Shown here: in pieces, positions 33,366 through 46,300 of the stretch | Layout: each line of letters opens with the position of its first letter | Numbering within the stretch: position 1 is the first letter of the stretch | DNA from: Serripes groenlandicus | Lineage: Eukaryota; Mollusca; Bivalvia; Cardiida; Cardiidae | DNA: 64,000 nucleotides | Direction: 5' to 3' | NCBI GenBank assembly: GCA_031761405.1 | Contig: JASEVX010000001.1 | Span: 22,060,885 to 22,124,884 of the forward strand | Made by a program: the position numbers and the translations under genes | The notes under the pieces: generated by a model | What the model was told of the DNA's origin: nothing | What the model saw: only the letters and a program-made list of their open reading frames with translations | Databases searched by the model: none

Positions 33366-33756
33366 GCCGACTTACAACCAGGTTTAATTTCTTCTCCTAT
33401 TATATTTAGTTCTCCCCTCGTAAATGTCTCTGATTAGCCTCACTGTTTATAACTCCACGACCATTGTTATTCGCTAGCCTGAATACAGTTCTTTTCGCCG
33501 ACCCTTTATCCCCAGTTTGTTGATAGAGCATTTCCTTAGGAAGTAGGAAGTAACCGTAACGACATTACATTTAATTGTTTTAGCAGTGCTTTACCGATTT
33601 GTGACGAACGTGGCCGTGTAATAAACGACTAAGTTTTGTAAAAAATACATTGTTGACAATCGAACGAAACACCGCTTGCGAGAAAAACAGAAAAAATTAT
33701 ATTTTTTGAAAATACTTATTTTAAATCCAACTTGTATTTCTAAAAATTAGGACACA

Positions 33757-34244
33757 ATGATGGAAGCGGAGATGGAATCGAAGGAGGACAAGAAGAAGAT
33801 GCCGAAAGTGGCTAAGGTCTGAATGATCTAAAATTGTCATGTGATTTCGTGAATAAAGAAAACGTCCACCAAACAATTCTCTCTCTCTCTTATTTTTCTC
33901 CCTCTCTTTCTCTCTCACTTTTAAATGTCTCTGTCTTTCATCTCTTTCTCTCCTCAAAAAACGTCCACCAAACAACTCTCTCTCTCTCTTTTTGTTTCTC
34001 CCTCTCTTTCTCACTCACTTTTAAATGTCTGTCTTTCATCTCTTTCTCTCTCATTTTCTCTCTCTCTCATCTCATCTCTCTCCCTCTCTCTCTCTCCTCC
34101 CTCTTTCACTCTCTCTCTCTCCCCCCTCTTTCACTCTCTTTTCTAATTTTCTCGTCTCTCTCTCTCTCTCTCTCTCTCTCATCCCTCTCTCACTTTCTTT
34201 TCTAGTTATCTCTTTTCTCACTTTTATCTGTCTCCGTCTTTCAT

Positions 34245-34336
<92 letters not shown>

Positions 34337-37300
34337 TTCTATCTCTCTCTTTCTCTCTTTAAGAAAACCAATATGAAAAAGTAAAAATAAAAGTTAGTCA
34401 GTATTCTTTTAAGAAGGAAATGATTATTGTCATAAAACCCCAATTATTGCTTGATATTTGGTACACCTGTTTAATGGTAAATCTCCCATGGGCTTCTTTC
34501 CAAACTCTGAAACAGAAAACTGCATCGTACAATGATGCTGTTATTCTACAAATTCTTAATGGTATCAGAAAAAAGCTTCCACATAAAATATTTGGTGCAT
34601 ATTAAATTACATTAAGCCTTAACAAAAGATATGTGTCGATCTGGTACATTGTAATATTGAAAAAAAGGTCAGTAGGTATTTATATTATTATAATTTCTTA
34701 AATAGATAACAAACCATTCAAATTTAATTCGGATCCCATCATGATCAGCAAATAAGCTTGAATATGCAGTAGTTTAGCCCTTTTTCACCTGCAGGCACAT
34801 TTTGACACAATACCAGCAGACGACTTTTGAAGACATTGTGACTAAAGGTTTTGATTGTGTTTAAAACGATGGTGTCTGCTACTTTTTCTCTTCAATCATT
34901 GTAAAATTGAAAATGAAGAAAACAAGCCTTACCTCCCAAACAGAGGCCTCCCCTTGTAAAGACAAATAATACTTCATATAATTTTACTGTGAGATATCTT
35001 GAAACTTGGCGATGAAGCTCATCGAATATATTGGAAGCTGCTGTAGTAAGTTGCGGATCTGCTAACTTTTTGTTGTGAAATGACCTCGCTCTGAATGGCC
35101 CTGTAGGCCTTCTCACTTTAAAAAGAAAAATGGAAGAGTAATTTTTGGACTTAAAAATTCAATTGTCATGTGCTTCCTGAAACTACATTGTTATGTTTTG
35201 CATAGGCTAACATTATTATAAAGATGTTTTTGAATTTGACTTGAAATATTATAAGAAATAAAAAATACTGCATTTGAATTTCAGGTGAAAAACAAAATGC
35301 CAGCTCCAGTTCAAATTACAGCTGAACAGTTGTTGAGAGAAGCCAAAGAGAGGGAATTGGAACTGGTACCACCTGTAAGTATAATATGTATTAATATGAC
35401 CTTTGTATTTCTTTATTTGCCAACACAGTCAAACTTGTCTTAGGTAGCCACCCAGGGGAGAGTCAAAATGCCTAATACTAGTCATATAAAGGTAAAAATG
35501 TTGTTTCGGTTAATCTTCAAGTGGCTTCTTAACAGAGGTGACTGCTAAGACAAGTTTGACTGTATTTTTGCAATATCCATTCCTGCAATTTACAAAAGCG
35601 ACTGGCCAACATTTAAAATCTATCAAAAGGATTCCAGCTTCTTGCAGAGGTGAAATTGCTGTAGTAATAGGATCAAAATATTGTTTGTATAATTTACATT
35701 TATCTCAATCAACCATCTTGGTTTTAGACTAGGAATAGCTTTGTGATGACAGTGGAACTAGAAAAGTTTAACTATATATACATTAATTCAACACTTTTTA
35801 TTCGGTCATTATTCATGAAATGCTGGAAATTATTTCAAAGAAGTTTAAAATAACTTATTTAGTTTGAAGGATAAAAGAATCTAATGCATTTGAAAGGCAA
35901 AACATCTTTTTTATTTCTATTTTTTGTTTTTGTTTATGCCCCCGCAACAAAAGATAACTGGTTATAGTGTTTTCCATGTTGGTCTGTCTGTGGCAATACA
36001 TTAACATTACCTATAACTTTAAGCTGCTGGTAATAGAACTTTCATATTATGTATATATATTTCTTTGTCACAAGTCATTTTCATTAATACAAAAATCTTT
36101 GATGTTGTGACCTTGACACTAACTTCTGACCACTAAACTTTGGCTATAGCTTTTGACCAATTTCAGACAGGGCTTTAATATATGGCATGCCTTTCTTTAT
36201 GACAAGGCTCTCCCATTTATAGTTTGTAGAAATATGTTTGAAGCTATGACCTTGACAATGGCATTTGATATACTTATGAGTATGAGTTATCAGACTATCT
36301 GTGTTTCATAAACACTTCTTGTTTTATTTGTTCAATTAAAAATTAAGTTTCTAACCTGGTATAATTTTATCCCTTTCCCACATATAAACGCTTTCTGATG
36401 CCTCTGCAGCAGACAACTATTGAAAACAAAGTGACAAAAGCAGAAATTGCTCAAAACAGGAAATTTCTCCTTTTGCCACATTGTTCTCAATTATTTTATC
36501 TAGATAATTTGAAAGCCATATTTTCATTATCATACAAAATATACTTTTAAGGATATATTCTTGTTTATATTTAACAGCCCCCGAAACAAAAAATATCTGA
36601 TCCAGATGAGTTGTTAGAATACCAAAGACGACAAAGAAAGGTTTGTATTAAACTTTTTTGTTTTTTATATGCCATTTTTAGCTCTACTTTTGAAAAAAAG
36701 AGAGCTATTGTCATGACCCTGGTGTCGGCGGCGGCGGCGTGGTCGTCCGGTTAAGGTTTTTTGTTCAGCTCAGCTTTTTTTTCTTTCTGTTTTCTCCCTA
36801 TCAGTTGAGCGTCTGTGCCGTACGCGGTGCTCTTGTTTTTAAAACGGGACATATTATAGTTTTACCCGCGGCGTATGGCCGGGCGGGCATCGTCCAGTAT
36901 GTTGTCTGCCCTATAACTTTAGAAGCCTTTGTCCAATCATCCCCAAATTTGTTCAGAATGTGTATTGGCATTATATCTTTGACAAGTTTGATAACTAGCC
37001 ATATCGCTTTAGTCACTCAAGAGTTATATCCCTTTAATTATAGAAATTACCTAAAATTGGTCTTGTCTGCTCAATAACTTTAGAAGCCTTTGTCCAATCA
37101 TCAATTTGGTCAGAATGTGTATTGGCATAATATCTTGAACAAGTTCAATAACTAGCCATATTGCTATAGTCACTCAAGAGTTATAACTCTTTAATTATAG
37201 AAAGTACCTAAAATTGGTCATGACTGCTTAATAACTTTAGAAGCCTTTGTCCAATCATCACAACATTTGGTCAGAATGTGTATTGGCATAATATCTTGGA

Positions 37301-40300
37301 CATGTTCGATAACAAGCCATATCGCTTTAGTCACTCGAGAGGAACCGCCTTTCTTCATCGTCTGCATCATCACAAAACTTTAACCGTACCTCAACCGTTT
37401 TAACATTTTCAAATGAGAGTTGGTACACATGTTCCTAGGAACACTACACATGTCAATACCAAGTCTATGTTAAAAAACCAGTTAGTTGCTTTGAAAGAAT
37501 GTTAATTGTGTGAAGTTGTGTGAAGTACTGATGTCAGGAAGCTAGTCGACACATGGGTAGGTGAAATGGTCACTGTGATATGACGGGAACAGCATCAATC
37601 AATCAAGAATGCTGAAATTTCTGTTAAACAGAGTTTTGATTGTTTCATAAGGTGATTAGAACATGTAACCATGTAGATAAAAAGTCAACATGCTAGTTTT
37701 TCAACATGCAATGTAGTTTGATACTACAGGGAAGTAGATAAGGAGGAGTGTTTTCCAACTTGTATCCATTTTTGACTCAATCAAACCATCACTGAATTGA
37801 ATCTTTTGAGTCCCAAAAATTCGCAAATATCTAAAGCTCTGACACTTCATGTGATCTTGTAGATAATTAGTCCATAGGCTATTGCTAGTTTTTCCACGTG
37901 CTAAATAGATATACATGTATATATATATTAGAGTTTAAGAATTCGAAATAATCACATTATCTGAAACTCTTGACACTACACATGATCTTGTAGATAAGTA
38001 GTTTAAAGGCTATTGCTAGTTTTTTCGACATGCTAAATGTTCGACACAAATAAAGATATACATGTATATATATTATCTCAATTTTTCGTATTTTATAAAG
38101 ATGTTTGAAGATAACATTAGAAAGAACAGAAATCTCATGCCAAACTGGATAAAATATGCTGGATGGGAAGAGAGCCAAAAAGAAATTCTCAGGTAAAATC
38201 ATGGTTTGACAATGTAAATACGTGCATGTGTATGTTGACCCTTTCCCACATACATCATCAAAATATAGAAAATCTCAAGAAATGAGAGAATAATCAGTGC
38301 ATCAAGTTAAAAGCATTGTGCAAAATCAAGAAATTGCTCATTATGATAATTTTTCTCTTTTTTGTCACAATGATCTTGAAAAACGTTTGCAGAAAATGCG
38401 TGAAAAATTGCATCTTTATGTAGGAAAAGTTTAAGTCCTTTCATATTATGCATTTCAACAAGTCAATCATGCTTTATAACCTTTATCTAGTCTTATGCCA
38501 ATTTAAATAACATTTGTATGTTCTGTTTTGCATGAGTTTCAACTAAAATTGAAAGCAATATAGACGAAGATCAGCCAGCATATTTGTGATAAGTTATATC
38601 ACAAAGTATGTATATATACACACAGCATTCACTATGTCGGTTTCCATGGTAAGAAATTCTGCCGCGGGTTTCGATCAACAGTCAAGCCATACCAAAGACT
38701 TCAAAAACAGTAGTAATGGCTTCCCTCCTTGGCACTCAGGTTACAGGGATATCATCACAACTTATCCGTCTGTTGAAGGGTAAATGATACTACAGTGTAG
38801 TAATACTGGTATTTTACCCATGAAATACTGTTGAAAGAGGCAAAAGACATAGCTTTCCTTATTTATCAATTTATCAATACACAATTCATAAAATATATAC
38901 CTATCAATTTTTCACCCCATGTAATATTCATGTAGATCTACAAACAATGTTAACTCTGTAGGCTGATCGTTAAACTTATCAAATGGAAGGAATGCACATT
39001 GTAACGTTAATGTATGTTGAAGTAGTTCCATCCTTAGGAATCCGCTGTGGTCGAGTGGTTAGCATTGGGGATTTCGAAACCGGATGTCCCGGGTTCGATC
39101 CCCAGTCGCGGCACTACGCTCATGGTGGAGTGCCCTTGGTCAAGGCACATTTTCTAGCCTAGTACTGGTTTGTTTACCCAGGGATCATGAATAATTAAAT
39201 TTAATTGCGCGCTAAATGACCTTGGCTGTCGATGCGCCATAAAACAATATACATTCATTAGTTCCATCCTTAGCACCACATGAAAAGGATCTTAGTGCAA
39301 TATCAACAGACACTGCACCTTTTTTCATATTTTAAATAGAACAGACAATATCAAAGTGTACACTAGGGTTTAATGTTGATCAGTCTTTCAGTAAAACTTA
39401 TGTAAGTGGTTTTGTATTTTTATTGTAGGGCTAGGTCCGTGTATGAGAGGGCGCTGGATGTGGACCACAGAAACATAACAGTATGGCTGAAATATGCTGA
39501 AATGGAAATGAGGTATAAAAACAATTGCAGATTTTCAGGATAGGTTTTTAGCTCACCTGAGCTTTGCTCAAGGTGAGTTATTGTGATCGCTTTTTGTCCG
39601 GCGTCCGTCGTGCGTCAACTTCTTCTCCTCAGTAACCAGTGGGTCAAATGGGATGAAACTTCACAGAAAGTATTCTCTCAATGACCTCACCAGAATTCCT
39701 TCAAATTTTTGGGATCCATGCAGAATTCTGGTTTCCATGGCAACGATACGAAAAAAACTTCAAAATTCTTCTTCTCCCAAACTGGTTGGCAGATTTTGAA
39801 ATTATTTTGTAGAAATGTTCCTTGGGTAACCCTCTATCAGATTCCTTGAAGCCATGTTGATTGATCGAAAAACATGGCCGCCAGGGGGGGGGCGGGGCTT
39901 TTTTGCCTTATATGGCTATAGTGAAAACTTAAAAAATCTTCTCCTCCAAAAGTGTCAGGCCGATTTTCAAATAATTTTGTAGAAATGTTCCTTGGGTGAC
40001 CCTCTATCAGATTCCTTGAAGCCATGTTGATTGGGTTAAAAAACATGGCCGCCAGGGGGGCGGGGCTATTTTGCCTTATATTACCATAGTGAAAACTTAA
40101 AAAATGTTCTTTTCCGAAAGTGTCAGGCCGATTTTCAAATAATTTTGTAGAAATGTTCCTTGGATGGCCCACTTTCAGATTCCTTCAAGCCATGTTGATT
40201 GTTCAAAAAACATGGCCTCCAGTGGGCAGGGCTATTTTGCATTATATGGCTATAGTGAAAACTTAAAAAATCTTCTCCTCCAAAAGTGTCTGGCCGATTT

Positions 40301-43300
40301 TCAAATAATTTTGTAGAAATGTTCCTAGGGTGACCCTCTATCAGATTCCTTTAAACCAAGTTGATTGGTCGGAAACTATGGCTGCCAAGGGGCGGGGCTT
40401 ATATAGCTAAAGTGAAAAAAATAAATATCAGGTGAGCGATTCCAGGGCCATCATGGCCCTCTTGTTTCATGTAAATCAGACTGTCTTGTCAGATTAAAGG
40501 TTGTGAAATATTGTTGAATAAATTAACCCTTTCCCACATAAAACAAATCTGTAGCAGACAACATTTAGACAAAAATATGGAAATTCTGTATAAATGACAG
40601 AACACTTATTGAATTGAGTTTAAAGCGTTGTGGCAAAAGGAGAAATTGATGATAACAAGCAATTTCTTCTTTCGTCAAATTTTAAAAGTTATTTAAACAA
40701 GAGAAATCACACTAATAATTTAACAGTCAACGAGATTACACAATTATGTGGAAAAATGAAACATGAAGGAATTTGAGTTTTTGCCCAAAGAGGTTACACA
40801 ACTTATGAAGGAAGGAAAAGGATTCTAAAGATCAGCAAAACATGATATTCAATTCATTGATCCGATTAAAATGTATGTTTTCAGATGTCGACAGATCAAC
40901 CATGCTAGAAACATATGGGACAGAGCAATAACTATACTTCCTCGTGCTAACCAGTTCTGGTATAAATACACATACATGGAGGAAATGTTAGAAAATATCC
41001 CAGGTATGTGTCTTCTTTTTTTGCCACTTTTATTTGCTGTGTCACCTTTTTGCATCACATGTCTGTAAACGCTTCAATTTATTGGTAGCCGACACATGAA
41101 TTCCTTCAGACATGCTTGTAGATTTAATGAGTTTGCAATTAGTAGTGACCAGGGATATGCTACTCATACTCATTCTTACTCCAGTACTAATTTTCAAGTA
41201 CTCGGTGCTTGTTTTAAATTATGAGTACAAGTACTCAAACTTACTTGAGTACTAATGCAACTTGGTCAATACTTATGATTTCCTTATGAGTACTTTCACA
41301 TGTGTGTGTGAAATGCTAATTTTTTCTACATAAAATTTGAATGACATATCATGTTTTTATTTGTAACCCATCATTGTCTACATTTAGACAGTTTTATACC
41401 ATATAATAATAATTTAAAAAATCCGCACTCAGAAAGTACTCGTGAGTCAAGTACACACACAAAAGTGAGTACTCAGAACTTACTCAAGTACTCCTCAAGA
41501 ATTCTGTACTCAGTACTTTCTCGATTACTAAGCCCCAGTACTCAATCCATCCCTGGTAGTGACTGATTTCTAACATCATTGATAAATGGTTTAAAAACAG
41601 GTTAGTAGTTGGTACTCTGATGAGAGTTCCTTTAACATTCAACGTTTTTCCACTTACAACAAATCTGCAGCAGTACTATCTATGCAAATCAATGGAAAAC
41701 ATTTTAAAATGAACTTTATTTTGCTAAATCTTTCTGAAAAATTGTTGCAAAGTAATGGCCCAAAGACTCATTATCAGTAATTTCTACTTTTACTACAATT
41801 TTTCAAAAGTTATTTGCTGCAGATTCATCAAATGCTCTGCATTCTTCAAAGAGCTCATTCACAAAATAATTTCTAGCCAATTATTCAGTGTGAGATTTCG
41901 AGATATAACTTCTACTTGAATTTCACTGGTTTCTATCCCATCCTAACTTTATAATATGCCAGAGTAGGGCTGCAGTAAGACCTAATTTATCTGACACGAT
42001 TAATTTGATATTTGCAGGTTGTCGGCAAGTGTTTGAAAGATGGATGGAATGGGAGCCAGAAGAACAAGCATGGCATTCCTATATCAACTTTGAATTGCGA
42101 TATAAAGAGCTTGACAGAGCTAGAATGATTTATGAACGATATATCCTTTTGAGTTTGTGATTACATTTACATGAAGATTACCATGTACAGTGCTTTTTTT
42201 AGCTTGTCTGTTTTTTGAAAGAAAAGAAGTAGGGCTATTGGGATACTGTTGGCGTTGTCGTCTGCATCGTCACTGGAGGTTTGTGGCCGCAATACAGATG
42301 CGCTGGGTTAGCTTGATTTCCCTAGGAAAGTGTAGAAGTATAATTTGTAGTGAAATAGCATAAATAATATGTAGTGGAAAACAGGTCTGTTTTTGTCAAT
42401 AGGGTTTGGCTTTGACTCACTTCCTTTCGTTTACTGTTGGATAAAATTGTCATTTGTTTGAGGTACATTATGCTGCTTTAACCCTTTCCCTCATTCAACA
42501 AATCTGCAACAGATGTTTTTGAAATGTTTTTGAAAACATCTAGGCAAAGTTATGGAAATATTGATCTATGTCAGTATCATTATTGAACAGAATTAAATAC
42601 ATTTTGGCAAATAGAGAAAATGCTCATTATAACTGATTTCTCAAATTTGAGTCTATATGTGAGAAAAGGTTGAATAGTGCTTCATGATTGAGATACCATT
42701 TCTACTTGTGTTTTAGTTGTAATATTATCTTGGTGCTAAGAAGCCATGTCAAGAAAAGGCAATTAGCTAGTAGGATACTGAACCAGTAGACAGAACCAAG
42801 GTGATTGGTCATGATTGATAGACATAATTGATATAGACATTATATACCTGCCCACATGATGAATTTCTTTCCTTAACTATGCCTACTTGTGATAACCCAC
42901 CCAGAAGTTAAAAACTGGATAAAATATGCCAAGTTTGAAGAGAAAAATGTCTACATCAACAGTTCTAGGTCCATCTATGAAAGAGCCATAGAGTATTTTG
43001 GTGAGGACAACATGGATGAAAAACTAATCATTTCTTTTGCAAGATTTGAAGAAGGTCAAAGAGAGGTAAACCACTTTCTTGGTTTTGAGAGTTAACCATG
43101 GGCGTGTCACAGACTTTCTCAGCTGGGTTACATTGGCAAACACATTGGGCACCAATGCTACACAGCTGAAAAACTCTGGACCTGTTGACTTGTCCCGGAG
43201 GTGAACTCTCTACTTTGTTTCTATTAAAGCTAGCTCTATAGTAAGGCAGAATAAGTATCCACTTATACAAACACATAGCTACATAGTGTCTATCGATTGG

Positions 43301-46300
43301 ACAGACCACTCTACTACGTATAAATCAATGTAGACATGTACAAAGCTCATCTGATACATGTCGCTATGCTGTTGTTTTCAAAAATTATTTAGTTAAATCC
43401 TAGCAACCAGTTTACTTAACAGTGCCTCTCCTAGCTTGAAAAAAAAATCGCACCAATACTCTACACAACATTCTTCCCAAGTAACTGTCCATCTTCGCAG
43501 ACAAACTATTTAGCCCGTTAGTGGAAAACAAAAGATCCTAGTCACAATGACTTTTATCAATCATTGGAAAGAATGAATGGCTGAGCTGGGGTTCAAACTT
43601 AAGACTCCAAGTTCAGTATTCATCATCAAAACAGACTAGGCTATCTTGGCTTCACTGCTCTGCTATTGAAAACATTGTGGTAAAGTTAACAGGTTCTTGT
43701 CCACAATAATACTGTTGTGTTACCCGACTAAATCTTATGTTGTTCTGAAAAGGTTAACACACAGACTATACTTTTTAGGAGTACCCACAGCATAATGTTT
43801 TGAAGCAAAACGTGGATTTAAGATCAAGAGATACGTCTTGTATCTAGATCTCTGATGTCGATATGAGGAACTGTATAAACTGAAGTGAAGATTTGAGAGG
43901 AATTTCTAGAATTCACTGTTTGTCTGAAAGAAAATTCTTTACATCCAACATGTTAAGCTTTAGAAAACATGGTTTGGAAAGGTAACCAACAATACTCAAT
44001 ATGAACAAAACAAATGTGCTGCACTCCAGGCAAACCTACCTTAGTGTGTTTGTGACAAGTGTTGAAATAAACAAATTTTATGTAAACCCTTTCCTACATA
44101 CAACAAATCTACAGCAGACGACTTTGAAAACATCTATACAAAATTATGGAAAATCTCTGTTAGGGAAAGTTTAACTATTTAAAAGAGTTTGAAACATTTT
44201 GGCTAAAGGAGAAATTGGTCATCATAATCAATTTATCTTTTTTGCCACAGTGTTTTCAAAGGCCGTCTGCTGCAGGATCGTCTACAATTGGAAAAGGGTT
44301 AATTAACTAATCCAAGTGTATACTGTATATCACAGGCTTTTTGAAAGCTCATATAACACCAGATGATATGCAAAAGCCTTAAGGTTAGTTTTTTGTGGAG
44401 CGCTGCTCAAATGTACAATTATGTAGTTGTCTCTCAACAATTTTTCATACTGCGAATCAAAGAGTCTATAATAACATTTACCGATCCAGACCATTATTGG
44501 ATTACCTTTTTCTCAGTTTGACATGAAAGATTTCTTGATGTTTCATTTTCAGCATGAGAGAGCCAGAGTTATCTACAAGTATGCCTTGGATCACTTGCCG
44601 AAAGACAGATGTGAAGAAATCTACAAAAATTATACTATTCATGAGAAAAAGTTTGGGTCAAGGACGGCTATTGAAGATGTCATTGTTAGCAAAAGAAGGT
44701 TTAAATATGAAGAGGTATAGTACTGCTTAGCTTTTTCAAATTTAAGTGATTGTTATAACTACAATTACTACATACCTTCACAAATACATAAGGGATTAGA
44801 TTGGAATGCATTCGAGATGTGATATCATTGAAATGTTATTTCACGTCATTTAAAAAAGCAGTAGACTGCATTCACACACCATTCATAGATTTTATTTCAT
44901 GTTTTATACTTGATGTGTTAGAATGTTTATTGAAAGGTTTGATTTTTTATAAGTCTTTTTTCTTCTATCTAAGAAGTAAAAGGCATAACTTGAAAGGGAT
45001 ATAATCATATTGACTTTTTCATTAAGATCAATATGTCTCCAATACTAATACTTTAACAGCTATTATTTTGAAGCTTAAAATACCAAATGATCATCTTAAT
45101 TGACATGTTTTTAAAATCCTCATGCATACAACACATCTGCAGCAGACTACTTTGAAAACACTTCTAAAGGCAAAAATATGGGAACTCTATAAATCATTTT
45201 ATAATTACTGAACAATTTCTCCTTTAGTCAAAATGTTTTCAGAAGTGTGTCTGCTGCAAAGGCACCAAACAGCGTTTATATGTGGGACAAGGTTAATTCA
45301 AAGATGATAACTGTGTCATGCATTTTGGAATATTTCTTGCCCTTTTTGTGTTGAGGAGGGAGGCTTATAGGGATGGATCACTTCTGTATCATCTGTCCGT
45401 TTGCCAGTGACTTTTTCACTTGTTGACAAATTAACAGATGACACATGTGATCCCCTGAACTGTCTTGTTAGCATAACAAAAATAGTTGAGTGTTGACGCT
45501 TGTTTGCAGTGTTTTGCTCCATAACATAGTAAATTATATTTTTTGTAGGAAGTAAAAATCAATCCTTTGAACTATGATGCCTGGTTTGACTATTTGAGAT
45601 TATTGGAAGCAGATGGAAATACAGAACAAATCAGAGATACTTACGAAAGAGCTATTGCAAATATACCACCGGCACAGGTAGGCTACATTGTTGTCCGACA
45701 AATCCATTGCCCGGAGCCCGCGGGCTACCAAAATAATTGCTCGGGCTACTGTCATTTTCAAATGACAGCCCGGCGGGCTACTGTTTATTTCCGTGTCTGG
45801 TAGCCCGGCTTAATTACTTACACACATGTTGTGTATAAACAGTGACTGTATGTTACATGCGAAAACCACTCGCTGTGACCATAAACAAATCAATATCAGT
45901 AGGCGGAGTTACCCACCCAGATCGAGTAGTTTCAACCAACCGAATCGCGTCAGTAATAGTCAATTAACGTGATATATATACCCATTACGGCGGTCCAATA
46001 ATTAGTGACCATTGTTCCCTGGGGCTATGTGTTAATCCATGAATGATTGCGAATAACCAATGAAATTCAAATATTCCCTTAAATGTATTTTGATCCATAT
46101 TTCTACTTTCGGTATGCGATGTTTGCAAACTGGTGCAGACCGGTTCAGAAAGACGGAGAAAAAAGTTGTCGCCATGCAGAAGTTAATAAAATAAATTCGA
46201 TCCAAATATTAAAGACAATACAATACGACCACTTCTAGATCTTATCTTGCCGTTAATCAAATATGAAACACCTTCATAATCGACATAGTATTCGTAATAT

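Noticed and set aside
33834..34384. Ser/Leu/Phe-rich ORFs that look like membrane proteins
   Set aside because: They are translations of a CT microsatellite inside CRNKL1 intron 1.
36739..37077. 112-residue ORF with a hydrophobic N-terminus
   Set aside because: It lies in an intronic tandem repeat element and shows no domain; CRNKL1 splices over it.
42141..42886. Reading through or using GT-AG sites for CRNKL1 intron 7
   Set aside because: Read-through gives an in-frame stop after YERYILLSL, and GT-AG options break the conserved ERFV-HP-VKNW block; the AT-AC pair fits exactly.
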